Source of the DNA: Oscillospiraceae bacterium
Lineage (GTDB): Bacteria; Bacillota; Clostridia; Oscillospirales; Oscillospiraceae
NCBI GenBank assembly: GCA_022792495.1
Contig: JAAWBD010000076.1
Location: 1 to 41,484 of the forward strand
Direction: 5' to 3'
DNA: 41,484 nt
Shown: one piece after another, positions 34,325-41,484 of the stretch
Layout of the letters: each line of letters starts with the position of its first letter
Position numbering within the stretch: position 1 is the first letter of the stretch
Notes under the pieces: model-generated
Seen by the model: only the letters and a program-made list of their open reading frames with translations
Told to the model about the DNA's origin: nothing
Databases searched by the model: none
Translations under genes and position numbers: made by a program

Positions 34325-35502
34325 ACTCCCTGCGCATGGCGCTGGATTCCATCACGGAGAAAAAGGGTCGGTCCTTTCTCACCATGCTGGGCATCATCAT
34401 TGGGGTGACGGCTGTATTGGTGCTGGTGGCTATGGTGACGGGATACAACAGCGATATGACCGCCTACTATGAAAAACTGGGGGTCAATAAGGTGACGGTG
34501 GAGCTGACGTGGTATGATACCAGCCGCTCCTCCGACATGGCGGCGGAGCTCTATGAATACGGGAATGGGGAATTGTCCGGGATGGTGGAGGGGGTCACCC
34601 CGGAGCTCTCCACCCGGCTGCCTGTTCAGTACGGCGGCACGGCGGTGGACAGCACGGCGGTCTATCTGGGCTCGGATCAATATGCCCTCTGCTCCAATTA
34701 CGTTCTGGAATCTGGGAGGGATATATTACCAATTGACATTGAAAACCGCAGTATGGTCTGTGTGCTGGGCTCCTATGTGGCGGAGGTTCTGTTTCCGTAC
34801 ACAGATCCCATTGGAAAGACGGTGGCCATCGGGGGGTATCCCTTTTTGGTGGTGGGGGTCTACTACCAAAAGGACGGGGGCGCGGAGAGCTCTATGGATC
34901 ACATGGCGGCTGTGCCGTATACGGTGAACCGGGCGCTGTTGAAATCTGACCGGGTGGACAGCGTTACCGTGAAGGTGGACTCCGCCAAGAATATGGATAC
35001 GGTCATGTCCAAGCTGGAAGGTTGGCTGGCCGGGAGGGTGGACGGCGCCGTGGGGGAGTATACGCTGGAGAACGGCAACTCCGCCATGGCGGAAAGCAAC
35101 GATGAGATGACCTCCCTCTCGGTGGTGCTGGGCGGGATCGCCTCCATCGCCCTTCTGGTGGGCGGGATCGGGATCATGAACATTATGCTGGTCACCGTCA
35201 CCGAGCGGACAAGGGAGATCGGCATTAAAAAATCCATCGGCGCTCCCCGGCGGGAGATCGTGGGGCAGTTTTTGCTGGAGGCAGGTATTTTGAGCTCCCT
35301 GGGCGGGCTTATGGGCATTGGGCTGGGCTTTGGGCTCTCCCTGATCCTGGGCAAGGCGATGTACGGCCTGATCCTTTTGCCAGGGGTGGGGATCTCCCTG
35401 GGAGCCTTTGCCTTCTCCCTGGTGATCGGGGTGGTTTTTGGCATCTATCCTGCCGTGAAGGCCTCCAATCTTCAGCCTGTGGACGCGTTAAGAGCAGATT
35501 AA
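34321..35502 (+). CDS. MacB/FtsX-type ABC transporter permease
   Basis: A 393-residue permease with the MacB plan: one N-terminal helix (about 19-41, FLTMLGIIIGVTAVLVLVAMV), a large extracytoplasmic domain to about residue 260, then three helices. The cytoplasmic motif VTERTREIGIKKSIGAPRREI is between helices two and three. The ending AVKASNLQPVDALRAD is a hallmark of the class. The start is GTG 34321, overlapping the ATPase stop. Gram-positive MacAB-like systems export peptides or drugs, or give resistance to bacteriocins; the cargo here is unknown. Confidence 0.93.
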   Translation: MNSLRMALDSITEKKGRSFLTMLGIIIGVTAVLVLVAMVTGYNSDMTAYYEKLGVNKVTVELTWYDTSRSSDMAAELYEYGNGELSGMVEGVTPELSTRLPVQYGGTAVDSTAVYLGSDQYALCSNYVLESGRDILPIDIENRSMVCVLGSYVAEVLFPYTDPIGKTVAIGGYPFLVVGVYYQKDGGAESSMDHMAAVPYTVNRALLKSDRVDSVTVKVDSAKNMDTVMSKLEGWLAGRVDGAVGEYTLENGNSAMAESNDEMTSLSVVLGGIASIALLVGGIGIMNIMLVTVTERTREIGIKKSIGAPRREIVGQFLLEAGILSSLGGLMGIGLGFGLSLILGKAMYGLILLPGVGISLGAFAFSLVIGVVFGIYPAVKASNLQPVDALRAD

Positions 35503-35516
35503 AGGAGTGTTTCCCT

Positions 35517-37559
35517 ATGAATCAAAGATGGCTTTCTTTTGTCCTGGCGGCGGCGCTGAGCCTGTCCATGCTGGCCCTGCCTGCCGCCGGGGCCACAGTG
35601 GGAGATGAGAATGAGGCGGCGGTGGTTTTGTCCGGCATGAATGTGCTCTCCGGCTATGCGGACGGCCTATATCACCTGGAGGATGTACTGACCCGGGCCC
35701 AGTTCTGCAAGCTGGCGGTGCTGGTGGAGGGACACGGCGACCAGGCCGCGGGCAGCGCATACCGCACTCTCTTTTCCGATGTATCCGGGGCGGATTGGGC
35801 GGCGCCTTACATCAACCTGGCCCGGGAGGAGGGGCTGATGACCGGCAAGGGGGACGGGAGCTTCGGCCCCGAGGAGCCTGTTACGCTGGAGCAGGCCCTT
35901 ACTGTCTGCCTGCGGCTGCTGGGCTACACCCAGGAGGATATCGGCCCCTTCTGGCCGGAGGACTATATTTTAAAGGCCCGGAGGGTGGGGCTTTTGGAGG
36001 GGGTGACGGCGCAGGCGGGGCAGAGCCTTGACCGGGGGCAGGCCGCACTGCTGCTTTATAACCTTCTTCGGCTGCCCGACGCCCAGGGTAAGACCTTTGC
36101 CCTGAGGCTGGGAGATTCCTGGGTGGAGGACGCGGTTTTGCTGGACAATGACGCGGAGGCCGCCGACGGTACGCTCCACACCGCCCAGGTCTATGCCAAC
36201 GGAAGCGTGAGCTGGTATGAGCAAAGCGTTGTGATAGACGAGGCTCTGGTCTGCCGCCGGGGGATCCTTCTGCTGGACAAGGCGGGAAAGGTCAAGGGCT
36301 TTCTGCCTAACGACAGCGTCTGCAAAAGGGTCGTGGCGGGGGAGGTCACGGCCTCCGCTGTCACGGATACGGAGGGAAACAGCTATGGGATCTCGGCCTC
36401 CACTCCGGTGATCGCGGATGGGGAGAAGCTGGCCTACTCCACTGTCTGGTACGATTTGGAGGATCGGGAGCTGACCCTGTATTATGCCGGGAGCGGGGGG
36501 ATCACGCTGGTAACTGCCTCCGGTGCCCGGCGGTATGAGGGCACGATGCTTACGGGGTATTATGAAAACGCACAGCCCAACGCTACCGACCCCAGCGCTG
36601 TCACCCTTTTGGGGCACACCTTCCCGGTGGCGGACGATGGGGTGGGGCTGTCCGGCTTGTCTGTGGGGGAAAAGATCACAGTGTCCCTCAATGGGGAAGG
36701 GGAGATCATCCGGGCCTGGAGTGCCGACGAGAAAAAGGTCACCGTGGCGGCAGTGCTGGAGGACGCCGAACGGGGGAGCCTGTCCCATGTCAGCGGGCTT
36801 TCCCTTTCCGTGGAGATCAGCAATTTGGACAAGGCGGAGGAGCTGGAGGGCTGTCTGGTTCGGGTCACCCCCTCGGGCATGGGAAAGGCCTCCCTGTCGG
36901 CTCTCTCCGGGGAGACGGGACAAGACCTGGATGTCAGGAGGGGGATGCTGGGGTCGCTGCCCCTGGCGGATCGTGTTAAAATATATGATCAGGTGGGTTC
37001 CGCGCCTGTGAGAGAGATCGGGCTGGAGGACATTCTGACCGACACAGTGTCTGCTGACAGGATCGCCTATGTGGGGACGAATGAACAGGGGGAGGTGGAT
37101 ATCCTCCTATTCAAGAACGTGACGGGGGATGGCTATACCTACGGTATCTATCGGACTGCTGTTGCCTCCAGTGGGAAAAAGGGGGACGAGGATTACTCTG
37201 AGTGGAAAACGGTCGCCATTGAGAGCAGCGCGGGTATTTCCGAATACAGCGCCAGCGTGCAGCTGGTTCGGAACGATACCTTTGGAGGTATGGCGGTAAC
37301 GGCCGGCGGAAAAATTGCCGGGTTTCAGAGCCTTACGAAGGTGACGGATGTGTCCCGCTCCGATTTTGACGGGGAGGATCATGTGGTGCTGGAGGGGGTT
37401 CGGGTTCCTGTTTCCGGAGAAGTCCAGGTCTATAACGGAGATACTGGCGCATGGATCGACCTGGCCACGGCAAAGGGCTATGACGACACAATGACAGTCT
37501 ATTACAGCGGGATCCTGGGGGAAAATGGGAAGGTTCGGGTCGTTGTAGTGGGAGGGTAG
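35517..37559 (+). CDS. Secreted SLH-domain protein of the exporter operon
   Basis: A 680-residue secreted protein: signal peptide (1-26, ending PAAGA) and three SLH-type repeats at about 41-72, 87-138 and 145-184 (FSDVSGADWAAPYINLAREEGLMTGKGDGSFGPEEPVTLEQA), which bind cell-wall polymer. About 490 residues of beta-rich, unrecognised sequence follow, with no known catalytic motif visible. It begins 15 bases after the permease stop, so it is co-transcribed with the exporter. A wall-anchored partner or cargo-binding role is an inference. A terminator follows. Confidence 0.85.
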   Translation: MNQRWLSFVLAAALSLSMLALPAAGATVGDENEAAVVLSGMNVLSGYADGLYHLEDVLTRAQFCKLAVLVEGHGDQAAGSAYRTLFSDVSGADWAAPYINLAREEGLMTGKGDGSFGPEEPVTLEQALTVCLRLLGYTQEDIGPFWPEDYILKARRVGLLEGVTAQAGQSLDRGQAALLLYNLLRLPDAQGKTFALRLGDSWVEDAVLLDNDAEAADGTLHTAQVYANGSVSWYEQSVVIDEALVCRRGILLLDKAGKVKGFLPNDSVCKRVVAGEVTASAVTDTEGNSYGISASTPVIADGEKLAYSTVWYDLEDRELTLYYAGSGGITLVTASGARRYEGTMLTGYYENAQPNATDPSAVTLLGHTFPVADDGVGLSGLSVGEKITVSLNGEGEIIRAWSADEKKVTVAAVLEDAERGSLSHVSGLSLSVEISNLDKAEELEGCLVRVTPSGMGKASLSALSGETGQDLDVRRGMLGSLPLADRVKIYDQVGSAPVREIGLEDILTDTVSADRIAYVGTNEQGEVDILLFKNVTGDGYTYGIYRTAVASSGKKGDEDYSEWKTVAIESSAGISEYSASVQLVRNDTFGGMAVTAGGKIAGFQSLTKVTDVSRSDFDGEDHVVLEGVRVPVSGEVQVYNGDTGAWIDLATAKGYDDTMTVYYSGILGENGKVRVVVVGG

Positions 37560-37576
37560 GGTACGTATTCTATACA

Positions 37577-37614
37577 AAAGCCGAGCAGGGCAAATAGGCC
37601 CGGCTCGGTTTTTT
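37577..37614 (+). terminator. Terminator of the exporter/SLH operon
   Basis: CCGAGC with GCTCGG, inner GGGC/GCCC pairing, then TTTTTT, 18 bases after the SLH gene stop. Confidence 0.85.
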
Positions 37615-37711
37615 ATATACGAGCTCCATGGGTTTGTGAGATATGGCACTTCTTATTCCCGCGTCAAGGGTGGCCCTGGCCCAGGGGACATGACGGTGAG
37701 CTGCAAGATGA

Positions 37712-37740
37712 TTGACCTATGCTGTGGCGGGTCGTATAAT
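37712..37740 (+). promoter_or_regulatory. Strong promoter of the orphan gene
   Basis: TTGACC, a 17-base spacer and TATAAT, 28 bases before the ATG at 37769, so the leader is very short. One of the best promoter matches in the window. A 13-base palindrome (CCCTGG-C-CCAGGG) lies upstream at 37674-37686. Confidence 0.8.
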
Positions 37741-37768
37741 GGAGAAAGCTGGAAGGGGAGGTGATGAT

Positions 37769-38407
37769 ATGACACCGGAGCAATTTATGAATATGCCGCT
37801 GAAGCAATTTGCAGAAAAGCGCCGCAACAAAGCTTTTACCGCTGAGGAAATCATAAGGTTCCTCGATAAGCAGAACTACCGTTGGCGCTTGATAGATACC
37901 CTAATTCCTTGCGAAGGAAGCACCGGCTATACCGAAAAAGTTAAAGAGGATGGCTATACCTGTATATGCTGGCCCTACAAGAACCCCAGCTATAAAAGTG
38001 ATTTGCGTGGGAAAATGGAAAACGAGGAGATCCCCAGACACTTTGCCTATATCAAGTTCTACGTAGACCGCACCTGCGAGGAAAGTGCGAATGGTGTAGC
38101 AGATCACATTTACGCGCTGGTAGCCGGAAAAACAAACCAGACAAGGATGGATCTTGAGTTTGCGACCCTGGAAGTTCTTGAAAAAAAGTCACGGGACAAG
38201 GAGTGGGATAGCGACTTTGAGAAAAAAGGGGATAAAGCGAAAAGGTGGCTGTATAAACGGAAAGAAAATTTCCGCTGGTATTATGAAAAGATTTTGGTGT
38301 TCTGGTCACCAAAGGCTGAAGGAGAGCTTACCGATTCTGAAATTGAAAACCTTGCCTATTCCGTTGAAATGGACATAGGCGGTTTGTTTGGGCTTTTTAC
38401 CAGTTAA
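37769..38407 (+). CDS. Hypothetical protein, AT-richer than its surroundings
   Basis: A 212-residue soluble, charged protein (many Lys, Glu, Trp and Tyr) that I do not recognise. No signal peptide or membrane segment. Visible features are a helical N-terminus (EQFMNMPLKQFAEKRRNKAFTA), a central block with CICWPYKNPSYKSDLRGK and a Lys/Trp-rich stretch KRWLYKRKENFRWYYEKI. Codon use is clearly less G/C-biased than in the flanking genes, suggesting recent acquisition. It has its own promoter, a GGGGAGGTGATG ribosome site and its own terminator, a single-gene unit between two SLH genes. Confidence 0.8.
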   Translation: MTPEQFMNMPLKQFAEKRRNKAFTAEEIIRFLDKQNYRWRLIDTLIPCEGSTGYTEKVKEDGYTCICWPYKNPSYKSDLRGKMENEEIPRHFAYIKFYVDRTCEESANGVADHIYALVAGKTNQTRMDLEFATLEVLEKKSRDKEWDSDFEKKGDKAKRWLYKRKENFRWYYEKILVFWSPKAEGELTDSEIENLAYSVEMDIGGLFGLFTS

Positions 38408-38416
38408 ATCGGCGGG

Positions 38417-38453
38417 CCTTCCTTTTGCCCCACAAAGATAAGGAAGGTTTTTT
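38417..38453 (+). terminator. Terminator of the orphan gene
   Basis: CCTTCCTT with AAGGAAGG around a 15-base loop, then six T, ten bases after the stop. Confidence 0.85.
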
Positions 38454-38470
38454 GTTCTGATCGTTGAAAG

Positions 38471-38509
38471 CCACAAGGGCGGAACGCGATTTGCGTTCCG
38501 CCCTTGTGG
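38471..38509 (-). terminator. Hairpin terminator of the large SLH gene
   Basis: A perfect 17-base stem (CCACAAGGGCGGAACGC and complement) with a five-base loop, 11 bases after the minus-strand SLH gene stop; the T-run after it is short (CTTTC). Confidence 0.75.
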
Positions 38510-38519
38510 GTGTATTGGG

Positions 38520-41484
38520 TCATTGTCCCCGTTGGCTGTACCGCAGGAGCATGACCGCCGCCTCGGCGCGGGTGGCGTTTCCGCCGGGATCCAGGACGCC
38601 GTCTCCACGGCCTGTGAGGATACCCTTCTCCACAGCCCAGCAAAGGGCGTCCCGGGCCCAGTCTCCCGCTGTATGGGCGTCGGAAAAGGCCTTGAGCTCC
38701 TCCGCCGGGGTTGGACTGCCCGCGTATCTCCAGAGCATGAGGGACAGCTGCTCCCGGGTGATGGGGTCGTCAGGGCCAAAGCAGCCGTCGCCGTAGCCGC
38801 CGGCAACGCCGTTTGCCGCCGCCCAGCGGACGGCTTCGGCGTGCCATGCGCTCTGGGCAACGTCGTCAAAGGGCAGGATATAGTTGACCACAGGTCTTCC
38901 CTCCATCCGCCACAGGATGGAGGCGATCATGGCCCGGCTCATGTGGCCGTCGGGAGAGAAGGTGTGGCTGTCCGAGCCGACCATCCATTCCTTTTCGATG
39001 CAGTAATGGACACCGTCATGATACCAGGCCCCAGGATCGGAATCCTGGAAGGGCCAGATGGGACAGGTACTGTCCCTGAGACAGCTGGAGGGGGTAACGG
39101 AAATCGGCTGAAAGACGGCCTTAATGGTCGCCTTCCCGGTGGGCTGGGTGAAGGTGTAGATCCCGTCGCCCCTGCGGGTGACGACCACCGGCTTGCCGTT
39201 CCGGTCAGTGACGGTGAGGCTGCCCAGCTGCCAGCCCTTGTCGGGGGTGAGGGTGAGGGTCACCTTTTCCCCGCGCTCAGGGCTCCGGGGCCTGCACTCC
39301 ACCTTGCCGTGGCCGCTCTTTTCTATGATGGGGGTGTAGGTGTCCGGGCTGTCGGAGCCGCCGGAGGGGGGTGTGGGCGGGGTAACGCCGGAGGGGGTGT
39401 AGCCGATGGCGTAGGTGGAGAACTTGGTGGCGTAGATGTAGATCAGGCCGCCAGTCTCGTCCAGGCGGAAGGTGCCCCTTGCGTTTGTATCCGCCGGGGT
39501 CAGAGCCTGGGCTTTGCCATCGTGGTGGCGGTAGACGGTCACGGCGTTCTTACCGGAGAAGTCGTAGGGCACCACGATCTCCAGCACGTTATCCAGGGTG
39601 TCGGTGATGCTGGTGATCCCGTCATTGGTTCCGCCCGTCACTTCCTTTACCAGAGAAAGCTCCAGGAAATCCACCGTCTTTCCACCGGCGAGCTGCTTGA
39701 TATCGGCGGCGCCGGTGGCGGTATTCTCTTCCTTCTTCTCCACAGTGAGTTTTATGGTGACGGTCTGGCCGGAGCCTACGTCCTGGGCCTCGGCGACCTG
39801 ATCTACGCCGCCCACCACCACGTCGGGAGCGCCGCTTTTGACCTCCACCACACTGTTTTTCTTGCCGTCGGGCATTTTGATATTCTGCGAAGTGGCGTTG
39901 CTGTCGGCCAGCACCACCAGAATGGTTTTGGTGATCTTGTCGTCTCCGGTTCCCTGTTCCGCAACCACGTTGTAGGTGCCCGCCGGGACGTTGGGGAAGG
40001 TGTACTGCCCGCTGGGATCAGTAGTAGTCTGACCGATCTGCCGGCTGCCCCGCATCAGGGTAACTGCCGCGCCGCTGACGGCGGCGCCATCCTTATCCTC
40101 CACCAAGCCGGAGATGGAATAGGTGGGTATGGGGATGTCCTCTGTGCGAAGGACGCGGCCGCAGACGGTGCACTTGAAGGTTTTGACGCCTGTTTCGGTT
40201 TCGGTGACCGGCTTGGTCACCGTCCCGCTGTCCTCTTCGTGGACAGCGTAATCATCCTTCTGGGCGGGGTCGGTGACGGGACAGCCGGGGGCGGTACACT
40301 CGTGCCAGTGGTGGGTCTCGTTGGTGGTCCACGCCCCGGCCCAGGTGTGGGTGTGGGAGGGGGTGATGGTTCGGGTGTAGCCGCAGGTGTTGCAGGTGGT
40401 ATCCTGGTCGTTGTCATAGGCGTGGGCGGCCTTGGTATCGGTGGCGGTACAGGTTTTGCACTTGTGCCAGTGGCCGTCGGCGTCGGAGAGATAGTCCCCG
40501 GTGAAGTTGTGGGCGGCCAGCTCGCCGTAGGGAATGGCGCAGGCGTCACAGACGGCCTTGGCGGTGCAGGTGGCTGTGCCGCCGGAGTGGGGGGCGTAGC
40601 CGTTCTTCCTGTCAAGGTCGGTGACGGGGCAGCCGGGGGCGGTACACTTATGCCAGTGGTGGGTGTCGTCGGTGGTCCAGAACCTGGACCAGGTGTGGTA
40701 GTGGCGGACGTAGGCGCAGACGCTACACCTGACGTCCTGGACATCGTTATAGATGTGGAGGGCGTAGCCGTCCTTCTGGGTGTCATCGGTGACGGGACAG
40801 CCGTCGGCGGTACACTTATGCCAGTGGTGGGTGGCGTCGGTGGTCCAAGCCCCGGCCCAGGTATGGCTGTGGGCAGGGGCGATGACCACCGACTTGGCAA
40901 ATTCCTCGCCGATCACGAAGGTGGGGGTGCTATTGATTTCCCCCAACTCGGCGTCAGCCAGGTTGGTAAAATCGTTTGCCGTAGTGCTGCCCTGGATGGA
41001 ATACCCATCCGCCAGAATCTGGACGGTATCGTCCCCAAAAGCTGCCGCTGCGGTTGTGCCGCTGATCCTCACAACGCCGCCGTCACTGACCTGAAGGTTT
41101 CCCCCCACATCTATATTAAGGCCAATACATTCCGCCTGGGCGACGGGGGTGGACGCCGTCACCGTGAACTCTGCTCCGCCGGTCACCTGAATGCCGCCGA
41201 CGTAACCGCCGAAACACAGCATACCCGAGGCGGAGGCGGAGACCGTCAGCGTTCCCGTGCCCGTGACGGTCAGAGGAGAAAAATAGCTCATATCTCCGGT
41301 CATGATGCCCATGGCATATGTACCACTAATGGTGATATTGTTATCGCTTCCATCGGCAAGCACGATGGTCAGCTCGTCGCTGCAAAGAAGCCCAACCGCT
41401 ATTACATCTAGCGGATACCCTTCGTTAACGTTCACACCGTCCAGGGTCAGGGTGGGAGTGCCGTTCACCACCGCGAAGGAGGCC
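38520..41484 (-). CDS. Large SLH-anchored surface protein, C-terminal part (start outside window)
   Basis: About 987 residues, open at the window edge, so the N-terminus and signal peptide are missing. Order from the edge: a beta-rich region resembling carbohydrate-binding DUF4353-like modules (TLTLDGVNVNEGYP, GTGTLTVSASASGMLCFGGY); Cys/His-rich repeats (40140-40880) with the pattern HTW...W..HWHKC...GCPVTD; a carboxypeptidase-regulatory-like fold (ISGLVEDKDGAAVSGAAVTL...YTFPNVPAGTYNV, about 40110-39950); a beta-rich region; a bacterial repeat (KVECRPRSPERGEKVTLTLTPDKGWQ); and three SLH repeats at the end (about 39060-38525). It is probably a wall-bound adhesin or carbohydrate-binding protein. 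Confidence 0.88.
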   Translation of the reverse strand, partial: ASFAVVNGTPTLTLDGVNVNEGYPLDVIAVGLLCSDELTIVLADGSDNNITISGTYAMGIMTGDMSYFSPLTVTGTGTLTVSASASGMLCFGGYVGGIQVTGGAEFTVTASTPVAQAECIGLNIDVGGNLQVSDGGVVRISGTTAAAAFGDDTVQILADGYSIQGSTTANDFTNLADAELGEINSTPTFVIGEEFAKSVVIAPAHSHTWAGAWTTDATHHWHKCTADGCPVTDDTQKDGYALHIYNDVQDVRCSVCAYVRHYHTWSRFWTTDDTHHWHKCTAPGCPVTDLDRKNGYAPHSGGTATCTAKAVCDACAIPYGELAAHNFTGDYLSDADGHWHKCKTCTATDTKAAHAYDNDQDTTCNTCGYTRTITPSHTHTWAGAWTTNETHHWHECTAPGCPVTDPAQKDDYAVHEEDSGTVTKPVTETETGVKTFKCTVCGRVLRTEDIPIPTYSISGLVEDKDGAAVSGAAVTLMRGSRQIGQTTTDPSGQYTFPNVPAGTYNVVAEQGTGDDKITKTILVVLADSNATSQNIKMPDGKKNSVVEVKSGAPDVVVGGVDQVAEAQDVGSGQTVTIKLTVEKKEENTATGAADIKQLAGGKTVDFLELSLVKEVTGGTNDGITSITDTLDNVLEIVVPYDFSGKNAVTVYRHHDGKAQALTPADTNARGTFRLDETGGLIYIYATKFSTYAIGYTPSGVTPPTPPSGGSDSPDTYTPIIEKSGHGKVECRPRSPERGEKVTLTLTPDKGWQLGSLTVTDRNGKPVVVTRRGDGIYTFTQPTGKATIKAVFQPISVTPSSCLRDSTCPIWPFQDSDPGAWYHDGVHYCIEKEWMVGSDSHTFSPDGHMSRAMIASILWRMEGRPVVNYILPFDDVAQSAWHAEAVRWAAANGVAGGYGDGCFGPDDPITREQLSLMLWRYAGSPTPAEELKAFSDAHTAGDWARDALCWAVEKGILTGRGDGVLDPGGNATRAEAAVMLLRYSQRGQ
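40271..40350 (-). repeat. 80-base coding repeat, copy 1
   Basis: One of three closely similar 80-base units in the SLH surface gene, each encoding HTW(A/S)xxWTTxxTHHWHxCTxxGCPVTD. Together they can recombine, so copy number may vary between strains. Confidence 0.85.
40619..40698 (-). repeat. 80-base coding repeat, copy 2
   Basis: Second unit of the same repeat, here with HTWSRFWTTDDTHHWHKC. A degenerate fourth unit (HNFTGDYLSDADGHWHKC) lies between copies 1 and 2, at about 40440-40530. Confidence 0.85.
40787..40866 (-). repeat. 80-base coding repeat, copy 3
   Basis: Third unit, encoding HTWAGAWTTDATHHWHKCTADGCPVTD in two overlapping blocks; nearly identical in DNA to copies 1 and 2. Confidence 0.85.

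Noticed and set aside
38523..41411. A 962-codon plus-strand open frame opposite the SLH surface gene
   Set aside because: It is Gly/Val/His-rich with no domains, while the opposite strand encodes clear SLH and repeat domains.

Overview
The window looks like chromosomal DNA of a GC-rich, low-motility-signature gut Clostridium, most likely an Oscillospirales/Oscillospiraceae relative. The grounds are GC-rich coding with strong G/C third positions, Gram-positive-type lipoprotein and S-layer (SLH) proteins, AAGGAGG ribosome sites, an oleate hydratase, and an ATP synthase c subunit with a two-carboxylate sodium-type motif. The taxon is an inference. I see no tRNA, rRNA, CRISPR array, insertion sequence or phage gene.

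Layout. (1) 1-3351, minus: the start of an F-type ATP synthase operon (atpI-like, atpB, atpE, atpF, atpH, atpA cut by the window edge) with its own promoter. (2) 3437-12337, minus: a nearly complete relative of the Escherichia coli yhf operon, in the order yhfZ-yhfY-yhfT-yhfU-php-[amidase]-yhfS-yhfX-yhfW. It holds a regulator, a PRD protein, a transporter, a small EIIB-like protein, a phosphotriesterase-family hydrolase, two PLP enzymes and a phosphopentomutase-like enzyme. An extra small amidase is inserted, and an intrinsic terminator splits the operon between yhfU and php. (3) 12493-20965, plus: a divergent nucleoside uptake and salvage operon. It has a structured 5' leader ending in a strong terminator, a YczE-like membrane protein, a BMP-type lipoprotein, an ABC ATPase, two permeases, purine nucleoside phosphorylase, nucleoside hydrolase and uridine phosphorylase. 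(4) 20993-22237, minus: an iron alcohol dehydrogenase. (5) 22269-26989: a LysR regulator divergent from a three-gene unit (UroD-family methyltransferase-like protein, cysteine desulfidase/UPF0597 protein, YkvI-like permease). (6) 27013-29047, plus: guanine deaminase and a purine-type phosphoribosyltransferase. (7) 29063-31539, minus: oleate hydratase and a TetR regulator with a palindromic operator inside the hydratase promoter. (8) 31735-37614, plus: a MacAB-like exporter with an unusual tandem adaptor, followed by an SLH protein. (9) 37712-38453, plus: an AT-richer orphan gene with its own consensus promoter. (10) 38471-41484, minus: the C-terminal part of a large SLH surface protein with Cys/His-rich repeats.

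How they fit together. Regions 3 and 6 together cover nucleoside import, phosphorolysis or hydrolysis, guanine deamination and base re-use. The yhf-type operon shares the 12244-12736 control region with the nucleoside operon. Because it encodes a phosphopentomutase-like enzyme, it may handle a sugar- or nucleoside-derived compound, but to my knowledge its substrate has not been established. The best candidates for undescribed biology are the amidase-containing yhf pathway, the leader RNA at 12528-12708, the UroD/desulfidase/permease unit and the enlarged ATP synthase a subunit.
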